A DNA stretch of 64,000 bases from an uncultured Bacteroidales bacterium (GCA_946401725.1 CAMIVE010000008.1:1-64000), one strand, 5' to 3'; counted from the first letter of the stretch, positions 1-8,898 are shown. Program-made: numbers and translations. Notes: generated by a model from the sequence alone, not told the origin.

Positions 1-51
1 GTACTCCATTTTCTGACGTCCTTTGCGAACTAATTGTTGAATTGTTGGCAT
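1..51 (-). CDS. rpsL: 30S ribosomal protein S12, 5' end only
   Basis: The minus strand from position 51 reads MPTIQQLVRKGRQKMEY and then leaves the window, which matches the highly conserved N-terminus of ribosomal protein S12, the decoding-centre protein of the small subunit. Only 17 codons are visible. A full Bacteroidota promoter lies 80-110 bp upstream, so this is probably the first gene of the str operon (rpsL, rpsG, fusA and others), whose remaining genes would lie to the left of the window. The identification rests on a short but very conserved stretch; the operon statement is inference from family knowledge. Confidence 0.9.
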   Translation of the reverse strand, partial: MPTIQQLVRKGRQKMEY

Positions 52-131
52 TGTTGTTTTTTATATTATTATTTCTAAATTAATGATTTCTGCTCATATT
101 TATAGGCATAAACCACCCATAAAATGGAGTG

Positions 132-161
132 CAAAAGTACAACCATTTTCAAGACTGACAA
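132..161 (-). promoter_or_regulatory. Promoter of rpsL
   Basis: Read on the minus strand, a TTG (159-161) is followed after 19 bp by TACTTTTG (132-139), the full Bacteroidota sigma-ABfr consensus (-33 TTG, -7 TAnnTTTG). Transcription should start near position 125 and give a leader of about 75 nt before the rpsL start codon. Confidence 0.85.
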
Positions 162-520
162 AACATTCCTACTTATAAGATTGTTAAAGAAAGTTAAAAA
201 ATAAAATACGAGGTGATTTTAAGTTAGATACAATCGTGTTAAAAAAAATTTAACAGTTGTTTTTAATGCTTTTTTCAGACAAAAAACGGCCCAAAAAAAA
301 TCAAGATAGCGGGATGTTTTCGAAAAATTACCAACAATTTATCAACAAGATTTTATGGCCCGTATTCGCCACAAGACGCTCTCAGAAATCGCCCTGAAAA
401 ACCTATTGAGAAAAACACCCCGGATGATGACTCAGGTTAAGCGAACCTTCTATTTAATATTTTCTTTATTAAATCACGACATCACGAAGATTCCTCCTCT
501 CAACGATGTCACGGTTTTTT
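162..520. other. AT-rich intergenic region between divergent genes
   Basis: About 360 bp separate the rpsL promoter from the promoter of the S41 protease. The DNA is AT-rich and holds an inverted repeat, TGTTAAA (237-243) and TTTAACA (249-255), with a 5 bp A spacer. A 60-codon open frame at 355-537 overlaps the next promoter and has no recognisable features, so it is not called. I see no RNA gene here. Confidence 0.5.
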
Positions 521-550
521 TTGTGGAATCAATATAAAAATGTACTTTTG
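521..550 (+). promoter_or_regulatory. Promoter of the S41 protease gene
   Basis: TTG (521-523), a 19 bp spacer and TACTTTTG (543-550) match the Bacteroidota promoter consensus. The start codon is at 628, giving a leader of about 70 nt. Confidence 0.85.
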
Positions 551-627
551 TAAACGGATTTCCTCTTCAATAATCATACAACAACCTAAATCTAAAACAA
601 TTATTCTACCATCGAGAGTACAAACAA

Positions 628-2235
628 ATGAAGAAACCGCTCCAAATACTACTGATAGTCCTGTCCATGATTGTCGGCTCCATTGTCGGCACATTGGCGA
701 CCTTTCATGCCATTAAACAGACGAGAATAGCCTATGCCTTCGGTTCCCCTACAGAGAACAACAAAATGTCCGCCATCTGGAATATCGTGTACAACAACTA
801 CGTGGAGCAACTGGATGCCGACTCGGTAATGGACAAGGTCTACACCGCCATGCTCTCCGCCCTCGACCCTCACAGCACCTATCTCTCGCCGAAAAAATTT
901 TCGGCCGAGATGGAATCCCTTCGCGGAAATTTCGAAGGGGTCGGTATTGTGCTAAGGGTAATTGACGACACAGTACGTGCTGCCCAGATCATTGCTGGAG
1001 GTCCCGCCGAAAAAGCAGGTATGGAAGCTGGTGACTATATTTTGGCAGTGGACGGCGAACCTGTCTCTGGTGTAAAAATGAAAAGCGACGATGTGGTCAA
1101 AAAACTACGCGGACCAAAGAAAAGCGTTGCCGACATCCAAATCAAACGGTTGTCGGAAAAAGGCATCCGAACGATAAAGGTAGTGCGTGACGTAATAGAG
1201 ACCCCCACCCTTGCCTATAGTGGCATGCTTGACAATCAGACCGGCTATATCCGACTGACCCGTTTCGGAGAAACCACCGCCGAAGAGTTCCGCCACGCGG
1301 TCAAAGAACTGAAAAAGGCAGGGATGAAACGTATGGTGCTTGATCTGCGTGACAACGGCGGCGGATTACTTTCTGCCGCAACAGAAATTTGTGATGAACT
1401 ACTACCCGGCAAGGAGATGATTGTATACACCGAAGGCGCACATCAACCCCGGGATGCCAAACGCTCCACCCGCGGAGGCCTATTTGATAAAGGCGACATT
1501 GTCGTCATGATTAATGAATATTCCGCTTCCGCAAGTGAAATTGTTGCCGGTGCCATCCAAGACAACGACCGTGGTCTGATTGCAGGACGTCGCTCATTCG
1601 GCAAAGGACTGGTACAGCAACAGTTTCAACTTCCAGACCATTCCGCCATACTACTCACAATTGCACGCTACTATACTCCTTCCGGCCGATGCATCCAACG
1701 CCCCTACGACAAAGGAAGCGACGAATACTATGAGGAATTTATCCAACAAGTGCTTAACGGCTATGCCAACGACTCTCTACTCTCCGTCATCACCGACTCA
1801 ACACCTTACCACACCACCAAAGGACGTGTCGTCTATGGCGGCGGTGGCATCTACCCCGACCATATCATCTCCTACAAGAGCGACGAAAACATTGTTTACT
1901 ACAATCAACTGGTGACAAAAGGCATTATCAACAAATATGTCTTTGATTTTGTCTCTCGCAACGGCCGTGCGATAAAAAAACAATATGCCAAGAGCGAATC
2001 CTTCATCAAACATTATCCAGTCAATGACGCTATGCTTGAAGGGGTTTTCCGGCTGGGAGAAGCCCAAAAGCTCCATCGCGACAATCAGTCCATCAAAAAA
2101 TACAGAAAAGAAATACGTTCCCGCATCAAAGCCGAAATTGGAGAAATGCTGTATGGCTCTGCCACATTCTATGCGGTACTTCTCTGGAGCGACCCTGAAG
2201 TGCAGGAAGCCGTAGGTCTCTTTTCGAAAAAATAA
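628..2235 (+). CDS. S41 family C-terminal processing peptidase with PDZ domain
   Basis: A 535-residue serine protease of the CtpA/Prc type, expected to cut envelope proteins from the periplasmic side of the inner membrane. Residues 5-27 form one N-terminal membrane anchor. A PDZ domain follows at about 92-175, then the S41 core at about 200-350. The catalytic Ser301 (SASASEI) and Lys326 (FGKG) are 25 residues apart, the same spacing as Ser452/Lys477 of E. coli Prc, so the enzyme looks active. The last 150 residues are a family-typical tail. The gene follows a strong promoter and ends 18 bp before the thioredoxin-like gene, with which it may be cotranscribed. Substrates cannot be read from the sequence. 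Confidence 0.93.
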   Translation: MKKPLQILLIVLSMIVGSIVGTLATFHAIKQTRIAYAFGSPTENNKMSAIWNIVYNNYVEQLDADSVMDKVYTAMLSALDPHSTYLSPKKFSAEMESLRGNFEGVGIVLRVIDDTVRAAQIIAGGPAEKAGMEAGDYILAVDGEPVSGVKMKSDDVVKKLRGPKKSVADIQIKRLSEKGIRTIKVVRDVIETPTLAYSGMLDNQTGYIRLTRFGETTAEEFRHAVKELKKAGMKRMVLDLRDNGGGLLSAATEICDELLPGKEMIVYTEGAHQPRDAKRSTRGGLFDKGDIVVMINEYSASASEIVAGAIQDNDRGLIAGRRSFGKGLVQQQFQLPDHSAILLTIARYYTPSGRCIQRPYDKGSDEYYEEFIQQVLNGYANDSLLSVITDSTPYHTTKGRVVYGGGGIYPDHIISYKSDENIVYYNQLVTKGIINKYVFDFVSRNGRAIKKQYAKSESFIKHYPVNDAMLEGVFRLGEAQKLHRDNQSIKKYRKEIRSRIKAEIGEMLYGSATFYAVLLWSDPEVQEAVGLFSKK

Positions 2236-2253
2236 CCGATACACTCTTTTGCA

Positions 2254-3372
2254 ATGAAAAAAATCGCTTTTCTCCTACTCATTATCTGCCTGGCCGCAGG
2301 AACGCCAAATGCTCAAAACGCACGCGTCCAGGGTACTTTCACCAGTTCCCACAGCAATAGCACAACCCTTATTGTCAGCATGGTGTCCGGCAACCAAGTG
2401 ATTCCAACCGACACGCTGACAACCGACAAAAAAGGGATGTTCCTTTTCGAGAAAACGCTGTCAGGCCCCACCATGTTCCTGCTCACCTTTCCCTCTGAAA
2501 GCCAGAATCCCATCCATTTGATAATTCACCCCAAAGACAATATCTCGCTTACGATGCAATTGGACGATTCTACCGGCTTTATCCATCTGCTTTCTGCCAA
2601 AGGATCCAAGGACATGCAGCTCTATCAGGCTTTCAACCACCAACTCTTTCAGTTCAACAAGAGAGCTAAAGCGCTGGACAACGAATACAACCAACAGGAA
2701 ACCAGCGCCGAGCGCCGCCGGGGAATAGGCGATGATTTTATGAAACTGCAGACCGAACAGAACATCGCAGTCAAAAAGCTGCTGACCCAGAACGCCGATG
2801 TACTGATGAGTGCCTTTCTGGTAACCTATTTCGATAACGAAATCGAGACTTATCTGGACATCTATGAACTTATTGACCAAAAACTGAGTGGGAAATACAG
2901 CGACAACCAGTTTGTGCAATACGTTTCGGGCAAAGTCAAAAGCAATCTGGGTCCCGGTCGCATGGCTCCTGAGATTGCCATGAAAGACCCTGAAGGGAAT
3001 ATCCGAAAGCTCAGCGATTTGAAAGGAAAGATAGTGATGATTGACTTCTGGGCTTCCTGGTGCCGTCCCTGCCGGATGGAGAATCCCAATGTGGTCAAAT
3101 TGTATCATCGCTACCATGACAAGGGCTTTGAAATCTACAGCGTATCGCTCGACAAAAGCCATAACGACTGGGTGAAAGCCATTGCGCAAGACGGATTGGT
3201 TTGGCCTAACCACGTCAGCGATCTCAACGGATGGACCTCCAGCGGCGGCGCCAGCTACGGCATCACTTCAGTTCCCAGCACTGTCCTCATAGACAGGCAG
3301 GGTCGTATTATTGCCAAAAACCTCAGAGGAGCTGAATTAGCAAATAAACTGAAAGAGATCTTTGGGGAATAA
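2254..3372 (+). CDS. Exported TlpA/ResA-like thiol-disulfide oxidoreductase with DUF4369-type N-terminal region
   Basis: A 372-residue protein with a signal peptide at 1-20 ending AGTPNAQ. Residues 22-130 look like the beta-rich DUF4369 region common in Bacteroidota, 130-225 are helical, and 235-372 form an AhpC/TSA-TlpA thioredoxin fold. The redox motif is WASWCRPC, with Cys270 and Cys273. A cis-proline segment (VPSTVLID) is present near the C-terminus. It probably reduces disulfides in periplasmic proteins. It begins 18 bp after the S41 protease, so both may act in envelope protein maintenance; that link is inference. Confidence 0.88.
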   Translation: MKKIAFLLLIICLAAGTPNAQNARVQGTFTSSHSNSTTLIVSMVSGNQVIPTDTLTTDKKGMFLFEKTLSGPTMFLLTFPSESQNPIHLIIHPKDNISLTMQLDDSTGFIHLLSAKGSKDMQLYQAFNHQLFQFNKRAKALDNEYNQQETSAERRRGIGDDFMKLQTEQNIAVKKLLTQNADVLMSAFLVTYFDNEIETYLDIYELIDQKLSGKYSDNQFVQYVSGKVKSNLGPGRMAPEIAMKDPEGNIRKLSDLKGKIVMIDFWASWCRPCRMENPNVVKLYHRYHDKGFEIYSVSLDKSHNDWVKAIAQDGLVWPNHVSDLNGWTSSGGASYGITSVPSTVLIDRQGRIIAKNLRGAELANKLKEIFGE

Positions 3373-3417
3373 TCCTTGGTTTTCCTCTCTTGAAAATTCC
3401 TAAAATCCTCTTGACCC

Positions 3418-3831
3418 GTGTACACCTACGAATATCCCCGTCCGGCTGTGACTGCCGACATGGTGCTCTTCAACCTCGACCGCAGCCAGGTGCTGCTTAT
3501 CCGTCGCGGCAACGAACCCTTTAAGGATTGCTGGGCTTTCCCTGGCGGCTTCTTCGACATGAGCGACCTGGACATCGAGCATACTGCTGCCCGTGAGTTA
3601 AAGGAGGAAACCGGACTCACCGGCATCCCGCTCCGCATGGTCTATGTGGCTTCTCGTGAGGGACGAGATCCTCGCGGACGCACCGTCAGCGTAGTCTTCA
3701 CCGCCCTTATCGACCCTGCCACCGTCACTCCGCAAGGGGGCGACGACGCCGCAGAAACCCGCTGGTGGCCAACAAACAACCTTCCGCCACTTGCTTTTGA
3801 CCACGGCGAGATACTCAACAAAATAATATAA
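3418..3831 (+). CDS. NUDIX hydrolase
   Basis: A 137-residue NUDIX domain protein. The Nudix box lies at about residues 43-67, from GGFFDMSD to RELKEETGL; compared with GX5EX7REUXEEXGU it has one extra residue and a Leu where the first Glu is usual, as in several ADP-ribose-type NUDIX proteins. The catalytic REXXEE part (59-64) is intact. The start codon appears to be GTG at 3418; no ATG gives a better start. The substrate is probably a nucleoside diphosphate compound such as ADP-ribose, but this is inferred only from the box form and from the family's usual length. Confidence 0.85.
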   Translation: MYTYEYPRPAVTADMVLFNLDRSQVLLIRRGNEPFKDCWAFPGGFFDMSDLDIEHTAARELKEETGLTGIPLRMVYVASREGRDPRGRTVSVVFTALIDPATVTPQGGDDAAETRWWPTNNLPPLAFDHGEILNKII

Positions 3832-3868
3832 TTCTGGATTCCCCCTTAAAGGAACACTCCATTCCAAA

Positions 3869-4663
3869 TCAAGGAATCATCACCACACGGAAGCCGACGT
3901 CGGCATATTTGGAACTGGGATAATGAGCACCACGGGATGTTATACGGCTATACACTGCCCAACTAGACCAACTGCCACCTCGGAATACGCGATAATCACC
4001 CGTGGCCGGTCCTTGAGGATCAGTGACTGCATTGGCTTTATAGGCACCATACCAGTCCAGACACCATTCCCACACATTGCCCGTCATATCATACAACTTC
4101 AATTCATTGGCAGTTTTCGTTCCTACCGGATGTGTCTCTCCGCAATTCAGGGAATACCATGCCACAGCATTACTGTCATTTCCTCCTGCGAAAAGAGTCG
4201 GAGAGTCCGAAGCCTTGTGTCCACCACGAGCGGCATATTCCCACTGTGCCTCGGTGGGCAGCGTGAAAGTTTTACCTGTCTTTGCAGAGAGCTGTTCGCA
4301 GAATGCGAGAGCTTCGTTATAGCTGACACTTTCCACCGGAAGATTGGTAGTCCAATTAAAATCGCTGGGATTCGTCCCCATGACTGCACGATACAACTCT
4401 TGGGTCACCTCTGTCTGTCCAATATAATAAGCTTGGGACAACGTCACCTGATGTGCTGGCTTCTCATTGGCATGGGCATCATTATCACCATCCATTGCTC
4501 CCATAGTGAAAGTGCCGGGGTTTACCTTGACCATGGTGAACTCCACACCGGAGACTGTGAATTTCTGTGTCTCGACTGCGTCCTCATTGTCTTTTTCACA
4601 GGAAACAAAAGAAACCGACATTACGGCAATAGCCGCTAAAAGCATAATCTTAAAGGATTTCAT
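3869..4663 (-). CDS. SUMF1/FGE-sulfatase-domain lipoprotein
   Basis: A 264-residue protein with a lipoprotein signal peptide (lipobox FVSC, Cys22) and a formylglycine-generating-enzyme-sulfatase fold from about residue 35. Typical family motifs are FTMG, EVTQELYRAVMG, LPTEAQWEYAARGG, LYDMTGNVWEW and FRGGSW. Most Bacteroidota members of this fold are not proven formylglycine enzymes. I do not see the paired redox cysteines of true FGE near the C-terminus, so a structural or carbohydrate-associated role is as likely. Start ATG at 4663 was preferred over 4669 because it gives the normal MKSFK signal peptide. The gene is monocistronic, with a -7 element at 4720-4727. Confidence 0.85.
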   Translation of the reverse strand: MKSFKIMLLAAIAVMSVSFVSCEKDNEDAVETQKFTVSGVEFTMVKVNPGTFTMGAMDGDNDAHANEKPAHQVTLSQAYYIGQTEVTQELYRAVMGTNPSDFNWTTNLPVESVSYNEALAFCEQLSAKTGKTFTLPTEAQWEYAARGGHKASDSPTLFAGGNDSNAVAWYSLNCGETHPVGTKTANELKLYDMTGNVWEWCLDWYGAYKANAVTDPQGPATGDYRVFRGGSWSSWAVYSRITSRGAHYPSSKYADVGFRVVMIP

Positions 4664-4719
4664 AAGCATTTTTTTATTTACAAATTATTCAAAATGATAT
4701 TTCTATAACGAATGAGAAA

Positions 4720-4727
4720 CAAAAATA
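4720..4727 (-). promoter_or_regulatory. Putative -7 element for the SUMF1-type gene
   Basis: TATTTTTG on the minus strand, 57 bp upstream of the start codon, fits TAnnTTTG. No clear TTG was seen at -33. Confidence 0.5.
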
Positions 4728-4813
4728 GTATCTATTATCCTTGATTTTACCAATAATTTTTCACCCTTTTACAATAATACTATTCCTGATTCGTTTAAAA
4801 ACAAAAAACGAAT

Positions 4814-5884
4814 ATGAGCACCCTGACAAAAACAATGATAGAAATGGCGTTGTCGCATGTCGACGACCCCGACCTTGGACAGAGCCTCACCCAGTTGGGC
4901 ATGATTGAGAATATCTCCATCGACGGGATGAAAGTGCGTTTTGATCTGGTACTGACCACTCCCGCCTGCCCCATGAAATCGAAGATGAAAGAGGACTGCA
5001 TCAACGCCATACACGAATATGTGGATCGCAACGCCGAAGTGGAGGTGAACCTCACCTCCAGAAAAGTGGAGCAACCCAAACCCGAAGAGCAGTTCCCCAA
5101 TATCAAACATACCATCCTGGTGGCCTCCGGCAAAGGCGGTGTCGGGAAATCGACCGTTGCAGTCAACCTGGCGGTGTCGCTTTCCAAAACTGGTGCCAAG
5201 GTAGGTCTTGTCGATGCCGACATCTACGGACCCTCTATCCCCATTATGTTCAATATCACCGAACACGATATCTACGGTGAGAATCATAACGGCAAGACAT
5301 ACATGTCGCCCATCATCAAATACAATGTCAAGCTAATGTCAGTCGGATTCCTCGTCGACCCCGAGAAAGCAATGGTTTGGCGTGGACCTATGGCCAGTGG
5401 CGCACTGAAGCAACTGCTCACCGAGACCTGGTGGGATGAGATAGACTATCTGGTTGTCGACATGCCTCCCGGAACAGGCGACATCCAACTGACCATCGCC
5501 CAGACACTGCCTGTCAGTGGTGCCATCATCGTCAGCACACCGCAGCAAGTGGCTTTAGCCGATGTGGTACGCGGCGTGGAGATGTTCCAAAACCCCAACA
5601 TCAACATCCCCGTGTTGGGTTTTGTGGAAAACATGGCCTACTTCACCCCTGCCGAACTGCCGAACAACAAATACTACATCTTCGGCAAAGAAGGGTGCAG
5701 CAAACTGTCGAAAGAGATGGGCATCCCGCTACTGGGTGAGATCCCGCTAGTCCAAAGCATTGCGGAAAGTGGCGACAGCGGAAAACCCGTTGCACTGTGG
5801 AGTGACAACCCCACCCCTGAAAGCAAAGCTTTCGACCGGTTGGCAGAGAATACCATCAAAGAGATCTGCAAACTGAACAAATAA
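4814..5884 (+). CDS. Mrp/NBP35-family iron-sulfur carrier ATPase
   Basis: A 356-residue protein with an N-terminal MIP18/DUF59 domain (about 1-85, including the Cys52 segment TTPACPMKS) and a ParA/MinD-type ATPase from about 98. The deviant Walker A motif is GKGGVGKST (106-114), with both lysines, and the switch I segment is VDADIYGPS. The family (ApbC/Mrp/Nbp35) binds and passes [4Fe-4S] clusters. The usual C-terminal CPxC cluster motif is missing: after VENMAYF (271-277) comes TPAELPNN. The gene is followed after 30 bp by a NifU-like scaffold gene, which supports an iron-sulfur role. Confidence 0.9.
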   Translation: MSTLTKTMIEMALSHVDDPDLGQSLTQLGMIENISIDGMKVRFDLVLTTPACPMKSKMKEDCINAIHEYVDRNAEVEVNLTSRKVEQPKPEEQFPNIKHTILVASGKGGVGKSTVAVNLAVSLSKTGAKVGLVDADIYGPSIPIMFNITEHDIYGENHNGKTYMSPIIKYNVKLMSVGFLVDPEKAMVWRGPMASGALKQLLTETWWDEIDYLVVDMPPGTGDIQLTIAQTLPVSGAIIVSTPQQVALADVVRGVEMFQNPNINIPVLGFVENMAYFTPAELPNNKYYIFGKEGCSKLSKEMGIPLLGEIPLVQSIAESGDSGKPVALWSDNPTPESKAFDRLAENTIKEICKLNK

Positions 5885-5914
5885 AAGCATTTTATAATCC
5901 AACAATCATTAACA

Positions 5915-6160
5915 ATGACTGACGAACAGAAAACGATCATCGAAAAAAAAGTGCTCAACGCACTGGAACAGATACGCCCCTACCTGCAGCAGGACGGCGG
6001 CGATGTGGAATATGTCGACATGACCAATGAAGGCGTGGTGATGGTCCACTTGAAAGGACATTGCGGTAGCTGCCCCCATGCCATGCAGACATTGAAACAG
6101 GGTATCGAAAGTGCCATCAAAAAAGTCATTCCCGAAGTGAAAAGCGTCGAAAGAGTATGA
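5915..6160 (+). CDS. NifU-like iron-sulfur scaffold (NifU C-terminal domain only)
   Basis: An 81-residue stand-alone NifU C-terminal domain. The cluster-binding motif CGSC is at Cys50 and Cys53, inside KGHCGSCPHAM. Such proteins (NfuA/NFU type) assemble or carry a [4Fe-4S] cluster between subunits. It sits 30 bp after the Mrp-type ATPase and its stop codon overlaps the next start (ATGA), so the three genes 4814-6699 form one operon. Length and motif agree with short NFU proteins of Bacteroidota. Confidence 0.9.
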   Translation: MTDEQKTIIEKKVLNALEQIRPYLQQDGGDVEYVDMTNEGVVMVHLKGHCGSCPHAMQTLKQGIESAIKKVIPEVKSVERV

Positions 6161-6699
6161 TCTATACAAAGACAGGTGATAAAGGAACAACCTCACTTGT
6201 GGGCGGTAGCCGCGTCAGCAAATGCGACCCCCGAGTGGAGGCCTACGGAACGGTCGACGAGCTCAACTCCCACATCGGCCTGTTAGCCGAAATGGTGAAA
6301 GCATGGACTATCAGCAGCCAGCTGAAGAGCATTCAAAACAGACTCTTCGTCATTCAGACATTACTGGCTACCGAAGAGAGCGAAACCTACGCCAAGCTTC
6401 CACACCTCACCTCCGATGCAGTGACAGAGGTTGAAGCTTGGATTGACAGCATGGATGCCCAAATTCCGAAACTGAACAGTTTCGTGATAGCGGGAGGCAG
6501 TATGGCTTCTGCTCAAGCCCATGTGGCACGCACCGTCTGCCGCCGCACCGAGCGACGCATTGTCGCTTTGCAAGACATTGCCGAAATTGAAGAAATAATA
6601 CTGCAATACATTAACCGACTATCTGATTATTTGTTTGTTACATCACGATATATTTTACATCTCGAAAATAAACAAGAAATTTTTTGGTCTGCCGAATAA
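6157..6699 (+). CDS. PduO-type cob(I)yrinic acid a,c-diamide adenosyltransferase
   Basis: A 180-residue corrinoid adenosyltransferase of the PduO/MMAB type, which moves the adenosyl group of ATP onto cob(I)alamin to make coenzyme B12. Motifs are the N-terminal ATP site YTKTGDKG (residues 3-10), VEAYGTVDELNSHIG (28-42), and the C-terminal helix with CRRTERR followed by YINRLSDYLFV. The protein is a five-helix bundle type and of normal length. The start ATG overlaps the stop of the NifU-like gene. The link to the two iron-sulfur genes is translational; a functional reason is not obvious. Confidence 0.9.
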   Translation: MIYTKTGDKGTTSLVGGSRVSKCDPRVEAYGTVDELNSHIGLLAEMVKAWTISSQLKSIQNRLFVIQTLLATEESETYAKLPHLTSDAVTEVEAWIDSMDAQIPKLNSFVIAGGSMASAQAHVARTVCRRTERRIVALQDIAEIEEIILQYINRLSDYLFVTSRYILHLENKQEIFWSAE

Positions 6700-6807
6700 T
6701 AATTCACAACACTATGCGTTACAAGTGAAAAAGCAAGTGAAAATAAAAGAATTATTTTTCTAGATATCAGACGATTACACAACTTATTAAGTTAAATTGC
6801 AAGCCCT

Positions 6808-7029
6808 ATGTATTGGACACTCGAATTAGCATCAAAACTTGAAGACGCGCCATGGCCCGCAAATAAAGAAGAACTGATAGATTATGCCCAGCGTACCGGT
6901 GCGCCAATGGAGGTAATCGAAAATCTCCAGGAAATTGAAGACGAGGGAGACACTTACGACAGTATCGAAGATATTTGGCCCGATTACCCCACCAAAGAAG
7001 ATTTCTTCTTCCAAGAAGATGAATATTGA
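6808..7029 (+). CDS. Small acidic DUF2795-type protein
   Basis: A 73-residue acidic protein (MYWTLELASKLEDAPWPANK at the N-terminus). The DUF2795-like core is at residues 1-45: helices around KEELIDYAQRTGAPMEVIENL, then an Asp/Glu-rich tail ending FFFQEDEY. It is a conserved small protein of Bacteroidota with no established role. It stands alone between a 108 bp gap and a strong terminator, so it is probably monocistronic. The family name is recalled, not tested. Confidence 0.75.
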   Translation: MYWTLELASKLEDAPWPANKEELIDYAQRTGAPMEVIENLQEIEDEGDTYDSIEDIWPDYPTKEDFFFQEDEY

Positions 7030-7053
7030 TTTCTTTTGATTTCAACAACAAAT

Positions 7054-7090
7054 AAAAAAGGACAGGGCGGTCAACGTCAGGTCCTTTTTT
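7054..7090 (+). terminator. Rho-independent terminator after the DUF2795-type gene
   Basis: The arms AAAAAAGGAC (7054-7063) and GTCCTTTTTT (7081-7090) pair fully around a 17 nt loop, with a T-run on the right. It lies 25 bp after the stop codon. Confidence 0.85.
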
Positions 7091-7114
7091 AATAAAAACA
7101 CAGCCCTATTCAAA

Positions 7115-7900
7115 ATGCACACTGTCACTATCATCGGTTCAGGCAACGTCGGAAGCCATCTGGCCAAAGCGTTCCACCAAGCAGGTTATCAGATTCTGCA
7201 GATATGGTCTCGTGAATACGACCACGCCGAAAGTATCGCCAACCAGGTATTTGCCGAGCCTGTCAACAAACTGAGCTTGCTCTACCCGACTGCCGATGTG
7301 GTCGTCATCGCTGTCGCCGACGATGCCTTGTTCGATATCGCTTTGGATTTGCATATGCGTGACTCCCTTGTACTTCATACTGCCGGCGCAGTGACAATGA
7401 AAGTGCTACAACCCATAAGCAGACGACATGGGGTGCTCTGGTCCCCCCAAACCTTTATCCGCGACGCTGCCATGGACTATGCCTCGCTGCCTTTCTGCCT
7501 CGAAGGAGTAAACCCCACCGTGGAACAGCAGATACGTGATCTGATGGAACCGATATCCAAACACCTGTACACTATCAACAGCCAACAACGCCAATGGCTG
7601 CATCTGGCCGCCGTGATGGTCAACAACTTCGGGAATGCCATCAACGCAATGGCCCAAGACATGCTGCAACAGCACCACATCCCTTTCGAGATTCTGCACC
7701 CCCTCATCACTATGACTGCCGAAAAAATCAAGCAGGGCGGACTATGGCAACAACAGACCGGTCCTGCCAGACGACAAGACCAGAAAACTATCGACAGCCA
7801 ACGTCAACTTTTAGCCGACAACGAAAAAATGCTCCAACTGTATGACCTGCTGACCGAGATGATTCAGGACAACACCTTACAAAGAAAAAAAAGGAAATGA
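7115..7900 (+). CDS. DUF2520 Rossmann-like oxidoreductase
   Basis: A 261-residue protein with an NAD(P)-binding Rossmann motif at the N-terminus (TIIGSGNVGSHLAKAF, residues 5-20) and a helical C-terminal DUF2520 domain with HLAAVMVNNFGN. It resembles pyrroline-5-carboxylate and ketopantoate reductases, but the real substrate of the family is unknown. Its stop codon overlaps the start of the TatD gene (ATGA at 7897), so both are translated together. A similar pairing with TatD is not something I can verify here. Confidence 0.82.
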   Translation: MHTVTIIGSGNVGSHLAKAFHQAGYQILQIWSREYDHAESIANQVFAEPVNKLSLLYPTADVVVIAVADDALFDIALDLHMRDSLVLHTAGAVTMKVLQPISRRHGVLWSPQTFIRDAAMDYASLPFCLEGVNPTVEQQIRDLMEPISKHLYTINSQQRQWLHLAAVMVNNFGNAINAMAQDMLQQHHIPFEILHPLITMTAEKIKQGGLWQQQTGPARRQDQKTIDSQRQLLADNEKMLQLYDLLTEMIQDNTLQRKKRK

Positions 7901-8697
7901 AACTCATCGACACCCACTCTCATATTTATTCCGAGGAATTCGACTGCGACCGTCAAGCCGTAATCGCACGTGCCGAAGCACAGGGAGTGGGCACGATACT
8001 GTTGCCCGCCATCGACCGCCAAAGTTACGACCGTCAAGAACAACTGACTTTGTCTCGCCCCGATCTGTTCCGACAGATGATGGGTCTTCACCCTACATCA
8101 ATCGATGAATCTTATGAAGAAAACTTAACGCTGGCTCACAACCTGCTTTTTTCCACTCCCGAAAAATACGTGGGTGTTGGGGAGATTGGACTTGACTTTT
8201 ATTGGGACACCTCTTTCCGTCAACAACAACTGGAGGCACTGGAGCGTCAGATTGGATGGGCCGAAACACTCGACAAACCTTTTGTACTGCATTTGCGAAG
8301 CGGCAAAGACGGATTGCCCCAAAACAACGCTTATGACGAAGTGTTCCGCCTGTTGGAACAACACGGAAGCATCTTTTACAAAGGCATCATGCACTGTTTC
8401 AGTGGCACCGTCGACGATGCGCTCCATGCTGCTGAAATGGGGTTTCTGATTGGTATCGGCGGAGTGGTAACCTATAAAAAATCACTCCTCCCCGACATCG
8501 TCCGCACCCTGCCATTGGAAAAAATTGTTCTAGAAACCGATGCCCCCTATCTGGCTCCTGTCCCCTACCGTGGACACCGCAACGAAAGCGCCTATGTATC
8601 AATCGTGGCAGAAAAAGTGTCGGAAATCAAAGGTATCAGTACTGAAGTGGTGGCCCACATCACATCGGAAAACGCCCGCAAATTGTTCAGGCTATAA
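7897..8697 (+). CDS. tatD: TatD-family metal-dependent hydrolase (DNase)
   Basis: A 266-residue TIM-barrel metal hydrolase. All family metal ligands are visible: His7 and His9 (THSH), Glu96 (GVGEIGLDFYWD), His132 (VLHLRSG), His166 (MHCFSG) and Asp215 (ETDAPYLAP). TatD enzymes are 3'-5' DNases and D-aminoacyl-tRNA deacylase-like hydrolases acting in the cytosol. It overlaps the DUF2520 gene by 4 bp. No clear terminator follows. Confidence 0.92.
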   Translation: MKLIDTHSHIYSEEFDCDRQAVIARAEAQGVGTILLPAIDRQSYDRQEQLTLSRPDLFRQMMGLHPTSIDESYEENLTLAHNLLFSTPEKYVGVGEIGLDFYWDTSFRQQQLEALERQIGWAETLDKPFVLHLRSGKDGLPQNNAYDEVFRLLEQHGSIFYKGIMHCFSGTVDDALHAAEMGFLIGIGGVVTYKKSLLPDIVRTLPLEKIVLETDAPYLAPVPYRGHRNESAYVSIVAEKVSEIKGISTEVVAHITSENARKLFRL

Positions 8698-8814
8698 TTC
8701 TGTTTGAATCCTTTTGGTTTACTGACTCTTCTTCAATGGTGTTTTTCTACATCAACCCTCATTTGTTTCCTAAAAATATTTTATAAGAAATACCTCCAAC
8801 TATGGTATTTTTTG

Positions 8815-8822
8815 TATATTTG
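8815..8822 (+). promoter_or_regulatory. Putative -7 element for the carboxyltransferase gene
   Basis: TATATTTG fits TAnnTTTG and lies 77 bp before the start codon at 8899. The -33 TTG is not clear. The 200 bp between tatD and this gene holds nothing else that I recognise. Confidence 0.6.
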
Positions 8823-8898
8823 CGCTTCAAAATTTCGACCGTATTAATATTAATATACTAAATATTAGTATCTTATAACGATTAGCAACGTCATTATT

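Noticed and set aside
355-537. 60-codon plus-strand frame (MARIRHKTLS...)
   Set aside because: It overlaps the promoter of the S41 gene, has no ribosome site or promoter of its own and no recognisable features.
1580-1915. 111-codon frame inside the S41 gene
   Set aside because: Same-strand shadow frame of the protease; Thr/Pro/Ser-rich composition typical of out-of-frame reading.
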